Assembly: GCA_933210815.1 (NCBI GenBank)
Contig: OW119929.1
Span: forward strand, 49,978,364-50,042,363
Reading direction: 5' to 3'
DNA from: Meta bourneti
Lineage: Eukaryota; Arthropoda; Arachnida; Araneae; Tetragnathidae
Length of the DNA: 64,000 nucleotides
Both the position numbers and the translations under genes were made by a program. Shown piece after piece: positions 49,353 to 61,299 of this stretch (positions are counted from its first letter, which is position 1; each line of letters begins with the position of its first letter). Under the pieces are notes generated by a model. The model was not told where the DNA came from. It did not search any database and saw nothing but the letters and a program-made list of their open reading frames with translations.

Positions 49353-49927
49353 GGTAGGTAGTTAATTAACGTCCGACTGAAGCAACACACAACGGGCCAT
49401 TGACGAAGGTCCTGGATCAATCCCGAATGGAAAAATTCAAGCACAATGTCTCGTAATCAGGTGTTGACGAGGTCAACACCTGAGCTGGCACCCCACTCTC
49501 CAAACTTCCACACCACCCCAACGTGAGAACATTTGAGGCCACGACAGATTTAACATGCACCAGCCCCCATGAACACGACGGTCTTTGGCTGGGTCTGTGA
49601 CGCTCCAAAATTGACGTCTTCTCAAATTATTATTTGATGTGGATTCATTTGGAAAGATCAGCATTCGAATTTTACAGCCACAACATTTATTACCACAAAA
49701 CAAGGACAGACATTAAGACATTTACAGTTAACTTGTTACATCATCATTTCATGATCTCTCTCAGCACAACAGCGCCGGGCCAATTCTCTACACACTACAA
49801 AACGTCAGAGGCGCGCACAGCGCCCTCTTTTGCTCAAATTCTCATTGGCCGTAACAGGGTCTAGTTTTGAACTCGCAATCCTGCGGTTGCTAATCCACTG
49901 CTCTTCCAACTGGGCTACTACGGCTCC
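49353..49927 (-). mobile_element. tRNA-derived SINE, reversed, split by a solo LTR
   Basis: Tail side GGTAGGTAGTTAATTAACGT, body CTGAGCTGGCACCCCACTCT and so on, then after the inserted LTR the head side TTTTGAACTCGCAATCCTGC (B-box relic) to CTACGGCTCC. The flanks carry a near-exact 11-bp duplication, GTGCCTCTGTG (49342-49352) and GTGTCTCTGTG (49928-49938). Without the LTR and its 5-bp duplication the SINE is about 309 bp, matching the 311 bp of the 28381 copy. The apparent ORFs over it are shadows. Confidence 0.92.
49596..49856. mobile_element. Solo LTR (261 bp) with 5-bp target duplication
   Basis: The insert begins TGTGACGCTCC and ends GGCCGTAACA, so it has the TG...CA ends of a long terminal repeat with a short inverted terminus (TGTGACG/TGTTACG). 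It is flanked by an exact GGGTC duplication (49591-49595 and 49857-49861). It interrupts the SINE exactly between GGCTGGGTC and TAGTTTTGAACTCG. No internal retrotransposon sequence is present, so the full element was lost by LTR-LTR recombination. TGTNACG starts are common in Gypsy-type LTR retrotransposons of arthropods, but the superfamily cannot be settled from one LTR. Confidence 0.85.
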
Positions 49928-49938
49928 GTGTCTCTGTG

Positions 49939-52900
49939 AGACAGTTCCTGGATGAACAGGAGTTGGTCGCTGTGCGATTTTGGACTTGATCTAGGTTTCA
50001 CATTGACCAAAAGAATTAGTAACAACAACATAGTAAAGGAAATGCTTATTCAGCTGTGTGATTTAGCTTGAAACTTGCGTAAAAATTTACACAGGAATGG
50101 CAAATAATTTTTTCATTATAGTGTTTTGCAAAATCTGAAATTTTATGAGCGAATAGAGAATTATTTTTATTCGATACTTGGTTCAAACATACAAATCGAT
50201 ATATCGACGGGAAGACAGACAACTCCGTGAAGTTCATTCATTAAATTACAGTTACTATTCAAAGATAAGAAAATTTCATGAAAATATATCCAATCGTTTG
50301 GACATAGTGGGAGTACACATGTACAGATGAATACATAGGCATTGAATACGGAAACCCATGATTTTGCAGTAAAATGGTGCTAAATGAACTAATAGCTTGA
50401 AGTGGGACAAAAATATTCAAATACAAACACTCCATTTGTGTTTGTTACCATGCGCAACTTACAAATAATACCGATTTCTGTACCATTATCAAAAATTAAT
50501 CCAGTTAAATAATTTAAAAATTATCTTCATTCTGAGGACCTAGTTTTGTTCCTATTTCTTAGCCTAAATTGTTGAACCCCATGGCATTTGCGTATGCATG
50601 ACAAGGCACTAAAGACATCTTTCGTCGAACATTATCACGCATTGGTATTACTTGTATTTCGCTCTTTAGAAATCTTTAGTTAAACAAAAGGTGCCTTGTA
50701 ATGTAATGTTGTATAGAGACTGCGTGAGGATATCAGAAGCAGGCTGCCTCTAATTTGTGCATTTCGCACTTCTGTTGCATCAAGAACAGCGATTCAAAAA
50801 TGAGAGTGGTTCAAATTATGTTTTTATGCAAGAGCGCCACAACATATTTTGCCATTTTCTCTTTATCGTTTCGAAGTTTAAATTGCTATTTTGATTTGTA
50901 AGAATTTGAATTACTGCAAAATGATAGAATATCGAAACATCGGTTAAGTGAATGACCGGTGATCCAAACAGCGTGATTGTATATGAGCTGAGCGATAGAT
51001 GATGAAGTCATCATCATCACAACACAAGTATCATCTGGACTCACAGAAACCTACACATCTGTCAGATGATGAGTCTGAACATTGATCAAATGATGAATCT
51101 AATCCGGATATTCCAGCTCTTTCCGAAGCATTCGCCTATTTAGACAAAGCCCTGTTATGATTTGAAGCCCGGGATGAAAGCGATGCAGTTTAACTTATAA
51201 AGAATTACCTTCTTTATCAATTAAACTTTTAGTGGCGCGAAATAAATCAATTGAAACTTAATGATTTTTTGTTATTGTGTAGAATGCGTATGCAATATAT
51301 ACGTAATAAAATATGTATACTCGTAAACAAGGAAGATTTTTTCCATGTACATAAACTTCTAATGTACGATTTTGCAAACAAATCGGTTTTATGAACACGT
51401 CTCACAATTAGTTCCTATAAATGACCTGCTGTTATATGTCTCACGGTATTCAAGTTAAGTCATTAGTATTAGTAACATAGAAACAAATTAGAATTAGTAA
51501 TATACAAGCGAAAACGGATTTTAAGTTTAAACTAAATTAAAAATGTGTAATTTTTTTTAATTTGGCATAAATGAAATCTGATAACGACAAATATTTCATT
51601 GATAGAAGGAAAATAAGTTATTTAATACAATAGGTGCATTTGTTAATTGAAATTATGATTTTTGACTATATGAGGAATATAATTTGTTAGATGTACGGAA
51701 CTGAACATTACGGAAGTACTTCAATCAAACGATTTATAAAATCGCTTAATTTGATTATTTCCATATTAACTTTTTACGCCAGACAAGCAATGAACTTTTG
51801 TAATTAATAGACTCCATTAAAAAAAGAAATATACTTCTATTATGAGAGGGTTTTTTAACGCAGGTACAGACTAATCGGAGAAGAAAAAATATCTGCTTAA
51901 AAATTCATTTGATTTGCGATTGATCGTTTGCCCATTTTTGGATGTTTGGCGTTAATTTCCATATTTAGCGGCATGCTAAAATCGCATTGTGATAACGCCA
52001 AATTACGCTACAAGAAAGAAAACAGCTTACCAAAACACAAGCGACCTCTGAATTTAGCTTTACCGAAGAGCTATCTCAAAGCTGAAATATTTCTGTTAGT
52101 AATTGACCAGTTTTGGCAAACATCAGTTTTCAATTTATTCACTAATTTCCTGACTCTTATGCATTACAGTAACTTTATGAATAACTTAATTGTCGGTCCA
52201 ATTAAGCCACAACGTGTGTATTTAGTATTTATGTTATTCAAAGAATGCAATTAGTCATTATTACTTTAAAATACGTTTTAAGCCTTCGAACAAAGAAATG
52301 TAATTTTTTATTTGAATTTTTCATAAAAAATTTTTAGAAAATATCAAGGCTGTTAATGACTTTGATGTCTTTTCGTTTTAAATAAAGATAAATAATTTTA
52401 AGATTCTTTTATGAAATACAGATTTTGTAGCAACACGGAAGAACATGTATATTTTATTTAACTAATTTAATATTTAATTAAATTTTCATTTTTAATTTCC
52501 TCATTAATTTCAATTTTCATATATCAAAATATATAGTTTAGTACCCACAGTCGTTCATTAAAATTACAAAAGATTGTTATTTTGCATAATCAAGTTGGAC
52601 AATATATCTCATTAAATTCAGTAAGTATAAACAATCATATTTGGTAAATTAAAATCAATATTTAAATTTTTGTGGCATAACTACTGCTAAAAATTTCTGA
52701 AAAGTTACGTCTGATTTTTATTTTATTAAATACGTATCAATGAGAGAGATACAATTGTGTGCCTACTTTGATATGTTTGGAAGCAAACTTATACATGGAA
52801 TGTTCACAATTTTTAATCAAGAAACTAAAATTAATTTTAAATCACTTGTACTAAAAGTTATTGATGATTATTTATAATAATATATGATTATTTATTATAA

Positions 52901-52969
52901 TATAATTTAATATTTATCAATGATAACAATTGAGTACTGTAAAATTTTTCATAGAATAATCATACTTAC
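49939..52969. other. AT-rich DNA, no gene seen
   Basis: No transposon or exon recognised. The 108-codon + frame at 51928-52254 is the longest; it has no domain and no splice or Kozak support, and I regard it as chance. Confidence 0.5.
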
Positions 52970-53059
52970 CAGGTTTATGAATATTTTCTCGTTCTATTCG
53001 ACTTCAAGACTAGTGATTTTATTATCGTCCAAAGCACATAGGTAGTTGAAATGATGCAG
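52970..53059 (-). other. Candidate minus-strand exon between splice signals
   Basis: On the minus strand TTTTTCTATTGCAG (acceptor, 53060-53073) and CCTG|GTAAGTATG (donor, 52961-52973) bracket exactly 90 nt. All three frames contain a stop, so if real it would be a non-coding or UTR exon. Both sites are good matches, but one such pair can arise by chance in this much sequence. Confidence 0.25.
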
Positions 53060-53074
53060 CTGCAATAGAAAAAT

Positions 53075-56060
53075 TAATCGAATAAATTCAAATATTTTTA
53101 ATACTCTACATAATACAAATGAAACAGTATTTTATCATTTCAAGTTAGTTTAAATAAAAAATATTATTAATACATATCATAAAATTATTTATACGGATGG
53201 GATCTAAGGAAGTTGAAAATTGTATGTCTTGATAAAGTTAGATAAAATGTTTTAACCTTTTTTTCTATTTTCTGAAAGAAAGTACTTTTTTAAACTCACT
53301 TGTGGAATTTTACTCTCAAAATTAAAATTTAATTTTGAAATATAGTATTATTTCTTAACATTAAGGGGATAGTACATTCTTCTATAAGATCCTTTCATTT
53401 AATCTGAAAAATGCAATAATCTGAGGAGCGCTCTCTTTTAAGGTAGATTCTATCGAAAAACGACAAGGTATGGTTATATGAATTTGTACTCACAAAATAC
53501 ATTCATATAAGCATAATTACCTGGAATCACGACTCAATATATTGATTAAAAACTCATTATTGTAAATGAAATTTTTACAAACCATTTTTCCAAACTTGTG
53601 GAGTTTCTCCAATGTTTGTCATTTAAATTTTGGAATTCCAATATTGTTTAAGATGGCTGATTCATTTGTTGGGGATGTTTCATCGCCAATTCCAAGCTGT
53701 TACCACACCAAAAGCTATAAGAAATAGAAAATAAGCGGATTACCAGAATTGGCGTCAAATCATTGCCAGAATTGAATTTACCCCAACATTTTATTTGTTA
53801 ACCTAATGTGAAGTGCCCCTAATAATGCTGTCCGAAATGAACATCCTGCTATGCAAGATGTAAAGGGACTGCCGACATATTGTCTGACTGTCGTTTGGCG
53901 CCTAAAAAACGTCAATACAAATGCTATTCCTGAACATTTTTGCTTACAATCCACACGTTTAATTTATAAAACACATTGACTGTCTATCTTGTGCATTAGC
54001 GTCTTAAAAACGAACCAGGAAGTTCTTCAAAATTAGCATACATGGCATCTCGTAATCTGATCTCGTAAAAGACCAACAAATGAATCGGCATATGGGTGAC
54101 AATTTTTAACACAGTACCCAACCTTGATATCTCCAATTTCAACAAAAATTGGTAAGAAGGTTACTGTCTTTTGGTAGTAAATCAAAAATACGAGTTTTTG
54201 AAACAATCGATCGATTCGCTTAAAAAATAACACAAATTAGACACTTGAATTTTTGTGTATGTTTTAAACTTTAGCAACAACTCTGCTTTTAATATCTTTC
54301 TATACATCGACCGAATATTTTTCTTAAAAATTCAAAAATTTGAAGTTTAAAATATTAAAATTTTATTTTTATTTCAAAAACCTACATTTTAAAAGTTCTG
54401 AAAAGTTGAGTTCATATCAGCCTAATGTACTGTAATAGTTTTTAATTGAAACTCAAAACCTTTTAAGAAATTAATTATTTTGTTTTTGACTGAAAACTTG
54501 CATGGGTAGCATGTAGCCTCTAGTTTGTTAGTCAAAGCTTTATTTAATCAGTCTGAACCCTCCATCTCCATTTTTATAGCATATGTTGAGCATTCATATC
54601 AAATACGAAATAAAATAACAAACACTTGAAAACAAATAACAAAAAATCATAAAAAAAATGTGTTTAAAAAAATTAAAATACTGGTTTTTTAAAAATCAAA
54701 AGTAAAAAGTACGCGGCTTCACTTTGAAATCTTTTCTACAAAAAGTCATAGTTATAACATATCAATTAGAAGCTTGTTTCAAGGGTTTTAAAATAAGCCT
54801 AAGTTCAGCTTTCTCCCAATTGGACTCGAGATTTTACGAAATTGATTATTCCGTTATTACTCTGTTTTTTTTTCCTAGTTTTCAGTTACCTGTAATTCGA
54901 AAAATAATTAAGATATGCATCTCATATTCTGCACAATTTCATTTTTTACATAAGGCCTCATTATATTAAATTTCATTGAAATCGGAAAAGATCAGGTTGC
55001 AAATGATACTTAATGGTTTGACAGGGAATGACCCATATACCACTTATATACGCTTGATCATTTAGTACTAAAGAACTACAAGCATACGAATTATAAATTA
55101 TTAGACACAATGTTTTAGCAGCAGGTTTACGAGAGCAAAAAACTCGAAAATTGTATCTAAATATATATCTGTCAACAGCTATGAAATGTTTGTTGTTTCA
55201 ACTATTTCTAATAGCTCTTGCGAAGCTAACTAAAAAATCGCAAACCACCTATTTGTCCTTTTTTTCTTGGAATTAGCTTGATTGCTCCTTGTGTTTCTTC
55301 ATTTGTATTTATCAAATGCGACGTCTTGAAAATGTAATGCTTTGAGAGCATGATTTATTTTTACTGCCATTGTTTCCATTGTTTAGTGTCCTGGATCTTA
55401 ATAGCTGAAAAACAAACAATTAAATTTGTTATAATGAAAAGGCTTTCAATAAATCTCAATTATTGCACCTTTGATTTATCGCTTTGGTTATTTTGCTTTC
55501 AGATTTAGAAAAGTGTTTTTTTCAACCATTAATTCAACATCTCGATGCATTTAAATTAACGTGACTGGAAAGTTCCTTGTTCCAAATCACGAAAGGAATT
55601 TATCAATGAAAAAACAACATGAATTAACTTTTAATCTATCTTTTGTTTGTTTTGCTTTAAGATAACCGATAAGAATCTTAACGCTGAGAATCTTTACTTT
55701 AACTTTTGTTTTGTTTATTATCTATTCTCATTGAAAGATTATTGTTTCAATGACATCACAAAATGAATTTAAGAAGGGTCGTCAGAAGATGAAGTAGCGA
55801 TGGTACGTGTTGATAAGTTGATCTTTTGTTACACACACTCACAATTTGAAACAATAACCTATGCTTACAAACAGGAGGTACTTTTCTGGTACTAGTGTTG
55901 AATGTAGTTTCTTTTGATGAAAGTATTGCTTTGTTCAAGTAAAGGATAAAACAAAATACAAAGAAAAAACAAACATTTTCTGAACAAATTAAGTAAAAAA
56001 CAATGACATAAGATTCAAACATGGTGTATCGTCCACATCGTCTTTGTTTCTCGAATGTTA
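53075..56060. other. AT-rich DNA, no gene seen
   Basis: No exon, RNA gene or repeat recognised. Frames at 54724-54969 and 55756-56022 have no motif. Confidence 0.55.
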
Positions 56061-56067
56061 AACGGTC

Positions 56068-56082
56068 GTGGCGCCATCTACA
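56068..56082 (-). promoter_or_regulatory. CTCF/YY1-like motif 1
   Basis: The minus strand reads GTAGATGGCGCCAC. The core (T/C)AGATGGCGC fits the CTCF core CCASYAGRKGGCRS at its right-hand positions and also contains the YY1/Pho core GCCAT on the other strand. Confidence 0.35.
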
Positions 56083-57232
56083 CAGGGTACGAGATACTGA
56101 TATCTTCGTATCACTCCTTTGGCCCCATTCATTTCTGACCTCAGTTCTCCTAAAAATAAAACAATATCATGAATCTTTAACATGCGTTTCTAACGAGAAA
56201 AATTCAATAGCAAAATGGCTAAAAGAAGGAACAGGGTTTAATAATCCTAAAATAATATGGGCAACTTAAAAATAAGGATATATTTTATATTTAGCCTATT
56301 TTTTAGCATCTTTACTTTTCAATACATTTACGATTTTCAATCCATAAGTATATAATTATTTGATTTTATAAAATTTATAGTATTATAACTTATCAGATAG
56401 TTTTATTCTATTTCATAATTATTTTTCCTTGCAATTTGTATGGAAAGTTGGTTAATGATATCTTGTTACTACAAGCATTACAAAATTTCGATAGGTAGAT
56501 TTATCTTCACAATTCCATAAAAGTTACAGGAAAAATCTGTAACAACTCGTGCTCCGTCAATTGAAAAATTAATAGTCTTCACATTTGCTTTGCTCCCAAT
56601 TCATGAAAAACGATTTTAAGTAAGTGCTGTCCAGATAGTTTCAAACAAGTTTTATTGGATTTATAACAATTGCACTTTTTATTTGAAGAAATTATTAATC
56701 TCAATTGTCATCAAAGGGAATGAAATTTTAAAAACTATGATGCTATATAGGTGGAGAAATCTTTTCAGATCGTTCACTAGGCGCACTTGACACGCCCCTG
56801 TTGTATATTTTATTCGGAAAAATATTGTCGCTAAAAACATTTTTCATGATATACAAAATAGAAATATTTCTTTTTTGAACTTTTTAATTTTGATAGGAAT
56901 TAGTTTAGTTATTTCTGCTGGGAATCTTATAATTTACTTAGTAATGTTTTTCATTTATAATTAATTAATGGCATTGATACAATTAATAAATACAATAAAA
57001 AGGCAAGTAGTTTTATATAGTTAGTTTAATTATAAATTTAATCTTTGCTTTACTAAAAATATTTTGGTCAACAAATCTTGAGAGCATTCAGTATAATCGG
57101 CCTCAAAGTTACATGCACCCATAAGCATGGATACTTTTTCGTGCATTCCCTGCACTAGTGTTTGTTAAACAAAATTAATTTCATTAAAATTTAAAACTTG
57201 GTGCAAAATTCAAACAGTTTCAAATTTAGAGG

Positions 57233-57247
57233 CCAGATGGCGCCACA
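57233..57247 (+). promoter_or_regulatory. CTCF/YY1-like motif 2
   Basis: CCAGATGGCGCCACA; the AGATGGCGCCAC core is shared with motifs 1 and 4. Confidence 0.35.
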
Positions 57248-58600
57248 GTTCTACCTAATAGTTCTAAAAAAACTGTTTACCTAACTGCAGAACATATTTG
57301 GTGGACATGAACAAATTGACGCGAGCACTTTTTCCACGTGTCGATTTATTTCTCAAGTTCGACCTTTTCTTTTTAATTCTACTTTTCGTCAAAGAAATCA
57401 CTTGAGCGAGTAATTTTCGCGTTTACGATTCAGTTATGATTTGTTGCATTCCTGTTTTCGTAATTCGTGACTTTTCGGTCATTGTTTTAATTTAAGCCTA
57501 TAGCATCTTAAAAATGTACGAAAAAACTTTAATTTAAATAAGGTTTTCTTTGTATAATATATTGTGAATTAAAGTAATAAAGGGCGTGTTGTGCAGGAGC
57601 AAGTTTGTTTACAAGAGCATCGCATCTCAAACTATACTGAAACACACAGAGATAGAAAATTATCAAATTATTTAAATCCTGTCTTTTCAAATTTTTCGTT
57701 TTTTTATATTTCATTGAGTACCATTAAGCAAATACAAGTTTTTAACAAAGTTTAAAATTGTTGGTAAAATAATTTTAAACGAATTATTTCTTAATTCTGA
57801 TCTTTTGTTTTCTTGAAATAAATTATATATTTTTTCTTTTTCTAATTCTTTTTTTTTCTTCAAATTTTTAAAAATAAATTCTATTTTGTAACATAAATAT
57901 TATTTTTTATTGAAAAAAACTTTTAAACATTCAGCTTTGGGCAAGCGGAAAATGTAAGCCTTAAAGTAAGATCATTCATGGTACAAATGAAATCGTGCGT
58001 GCCAAGAAACTATACTTGAAATATTTTTATAACTAATTTTAGTTTTGCTTGTAGGTACTCACACAAGTAAGTATATTTATAATAGTGAGTGCCAACAAAC
58101 CATTCTTGATATATAAATATTAAGAAGGATTTTTTAATAAATTGCGGTTAATTATACTCAAGTATCTGTTCAAATCATTTAAAATTATTTTCTCAGAGAG
58201 CAAAATTACTATAGAAATTCTTTTTAGTTTCTCACATATGCTTCTCTTTGATTTTAAACGAAGAAAGGATGATTTCATTTTTTAAATAATATTTTATTAC
58301 CTCTATATCCATAAATATTCGTATTCCAATAATCTCGATTGTAAAATATCCCGAGGTCAGTTTTCATTGAGTCTAAAACATTGTTCAATTATTGTTACAC
58401 AATATTATCCAAATTTTTATGTGCCATGTAAAAATGTTATTATGTGTATCTTTGAGAGATACAAATAACAAACATTTCACAAAAGACATTTTTTTTTAAA
58501 TTTAAATTATAGTGCTACATTTTAATTAGATAGAAGCTTGAATATTCTTACATTGAACAAGTAAATGTTTCCTCTTTTTTTGTAGTTCAGTAAAATACAT

Positions 58601-58612
58601 ATAGGTGGCGCA
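58601..58612 (+). promoter_or_regulatory. CTCF-like motif 3
   Basis: ATAGGTGGCGCA has the AGGTGGCGC core form, about 85 bp before motif 4 in the same orientation. Confidence 0.35.
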
Positions 58613-58682
58613 ATGGAAATTTGGTGTGGAATTTCGCCAATAAATCCAAATGTCAGGAAATATTTGTATTTAAAATTGGCTA

Positions 58683-58698
58683 CTGTAGATGGCGCCAC
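58683..58698 (+). promoter_or_regulatory. CTCF/YY1-like motif 4
   Basis: CTGTAGATGGCGCCAC gives the best match in the window to CCASYAGRKGGCRS: 12 of 14 positions counting from the A before it. Confidence 0.4.
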
Positions 58699-59060
58699 GT
58701 TGAGAAGCAATGCTTAAATTTTTTCAATCGGAGTAATTTGAAATTCGACACGTAAACATCGAAATTTTTTATGAATCAGGTGAATTGTTAGAATTTTTTT
58801 TCTTTATTTCACACGCTTTTACCCAAACAGGTTACACTCACTCTAAATTCTGAAAGGCTATGCTTTTGTAGCCACAACTATCGACCTTTCATATATTAAG
58901 GCTTCAATATGAAATGTGTTTGAAATTTTGGGGCTAGCTGTGTTCATCTCAACTGTTGTAGATCTGTACAAAATTTGGTACATTTTAATATTAAATATCT
59001 ATTTTTAGATCTTTTAATTTTTCCTCTTCAAAATCTCTACTCTTGGTAGGTTGTAACCTG

Positions 59061-59426
59061 CACAAACCTTTTGGAATTATGAAAAGAAATAAAATTAATT
59101 CAGTGAATGTAATTAGTTCAATTTACTGTGTTTCTAATTTATTTAAAAAAAAGTGTTAGATGAAAAACACACACACATGACTTATAAATATTTTGAATTC
59201 AACCTATTTGGAAATCCTATATTGTTGAAACAATTCTAAACTTTCTATCAGGGAAATTATATAACCACGGACAAAGCGTAGTGTGAACACAAACCTTTTG
59301 GAATTATGAAAAGAAATAAAATTAATTCAGTGAATGTAATTAGTTCAATTTACTGTGTTTCTAATTTATTTAAAAAAAAGTGTTAGATGAAAAACACACA
59401 CACATGACTTATAAATATTTTGAATT
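59061..59426. repeat. Exact 139-bp direct duplication, offset 227 bp
   Basis: 59061-59199 and 59288-59426 appear identical base for base, including the homopolymer A8 and the (CA)n run, with 88 bp of unrelated sequence between. This is a non-coding, same-orientation duplication. Identity over simple-sequence runs implies a young event or an assembly artefact. Confidence 0.95.
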
Positions 59427-59655
59427 TTGAATTGTTTTGGAAGTTGATAAATTAATTAAATTATTACTGAAACCAATCATTAAAAGATATCTCATGTGGC
59501 CCTTCGGCATTACAATGGGTAAAAGGGTTTATACCTTCTGGATGCCAGATAATCCAGTCAGATTCAATTAAAAATAAAATACCAAATATATTTTTATAAT
59601 AAAAGAATTTTTAAACAACATATTAACAACGGCAGCTGGGTTTTAGTTTTTTTGA

Positions 59656-59745
59656 AAAACTATGATAAAAAAATTAGAGTAGCGAATATTGATTACAGGT
59701 ATCTGTAATCAATATTCGCTACTCTAATTTTTTTATCATAGTTTT
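59656..59745. repeat. Perfect foldback, 43-bp arms, 4-bp spacer
   Basis: The left arm at 59656-59698 (AAAACTATGAT...GATTACAG) and the right arm at 59703-59745 (CTGTAATC...CATAGTTTT) are exact reverse complements, including a run of seven A/T, around GTAT. It is the longest foldback in the window. There are no transposon ends or target duplications around it. Confidence 0.97.
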
Positions 59746-60647
59746 CACATTAGTCTTATTCGGTTCTTGGGAAGTAAGCTCATTTCGACTGTTATTATAC
59801 CTCTACGAAATCCTAAAAGAGACTTTATAAATCTTTGCAACAAATCACATTTATGAACTAGAATCAGTATATAAAAATCAAATTATGTGTCTACCTCCCC
59901 CTTTGCTATGTTTTTCTCCGTCATAATTAAGAAGCTCCGTCTCAAACACTAAAGCCAATAAACGCCCAAAGTTTTTGTTTTGTAACTAATTATTTGTAGG
60001 GGTACTACAAAGAAAATGGTCCTCAGTAGAAAAATCTTGTTGGCTCAAAGTCGAATATCTTTAAATGAAAAGTCACCTCAAATCAAAAATCATGAGGTAT
60101 ATTACAATATAATAAAAAAAATGATAGGTCAATTTGCATTTTCAAGAGTGCGATGTAATATGACAATTGCCGCAATGCAATTGGACTAAAGCCTCATCTG
60201 GTCAATTCGACACGCATCATTAGGTTGAGTATAGAAACTACATTTTGAATATTTGGTTTGCACTATTATCTAGTCGGATTGTCACCATCTCATTTAGCTT
60301 CTCAAATTCGCTGAGACTGAGAATTGAACAGAAGTATTTAGATAGACGAATGGAATAGTCGATGTAATGTACAGGTTTACAATTTCAAAGGCATTTTATA
60401 CATTTGTTTTGTAGTATAGGAGCGACCAAACCCAAATGTCTCATCCATCGGGCCTATAATTTTAACTATTAATGTTTTTTGAGACTACCAAGACTATTAA
60501 CGTTTAAAAATATTTTCAAATTCTTTCACTCGAGCAATCCAACTTTATTACACGAAATCCGGTTTCGGAAACCTTGGTTTACAAACATACAAAAGTATTC
60601 TTGTTTATAACGGAGTTTTGTGCATTTCTTTAGTTTCTCACTCAAAG

Positions 60648-60660
60648 AGCGCCATCTATA
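60648..60660 (-). promoter_or_regulatory. CTCF/YY1-like motif 5
   Basis: The minus strand reads TATAGATGGCGCT, the same core as motifs 1, 2 and 4. Confidence 0.35.
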
Positions 60661-61281
60661 GTTACAGTTTAGCACTATAATATCTCACAACAATTTCTCA
60701 CTCTATTTGGATTTCCGACATATATCCATTTTGCTTTGCTGGAATTATATACCTCTATAGTACAAAGAAGGTAATTTAGGCTGCAATGCAAGTGCATAAA
60801 ATACTGTGTAGAAGAACGAGATTCAATTAGTTATCGATTATAAAGTTACATTTTATGATAGCATTTTAAAGTTAACAAATTTAAATGGGAGGAAATAATA
60901 TTTCCAAACAGGTTTTTCCAACAAAATCGAGCCAAGAATTGACAGAAAATTAAACTGATTGTAAAAGGAAGAATTTCGCTCATTTTGAGTTTAGTTATTT
61001 TTGTGTAGATATTCTATTTAAAATTCTAATTGAATCTCTTAAAGTTTTTAGTTCGAGTAGTTTTATTCGTTTTTTTAGTTTTGCACACATTTTCTAATGT
61101 AGCTTAATTAAAATTGCTGCGATATTAAACTTGCGGTTGAACGAAAAAGTTTTATTAGTATAATGAATTGGCAATTTATCAACACCTTCACATCGGAATT
61201 TATTTCAAGGTTATTTATACCGAACATTACTGAAGAGAGACTATCGGGATCAACCCTCCATTATCTTCTTTATTACTTCAG

Positions 61282-61295
61282 TGCTGCCATCTGTA
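61282..61295 (-). promoter_or_regulatory. CTCF/YY1-like motif 6
   Basis: The minus strand reads TACAGATGGCAGCA. The core CAGATGGCAG still fits the CTCF consensus, with the alternative A-G at the R-S positions. Confidence 0.3.
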
Positions 61296-61299
61296 AAGC

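Noticed and set aside
49417..49864. Frames of 63-76 codons across the SINE and solo LTR
   Set aside because: Each crosses element junctions or runs antisense to the SINE. There is no coding role in these elements.
51928..52254. 108-codon forward frame
   Set aside because: No start context, splice sites, domain or homologous copy. The length is within chance for stop-poor stretches in 64 kb.
52993..53025. Plus-strand sequence with 15 nt identical to the middle of miR-7
   Set aside because: Seed positions 2-3 differ and no complementary arm lies within about 100 nt, so it is not a miR-7 precursor. Only the antisense-target idea is kept, at low interest.
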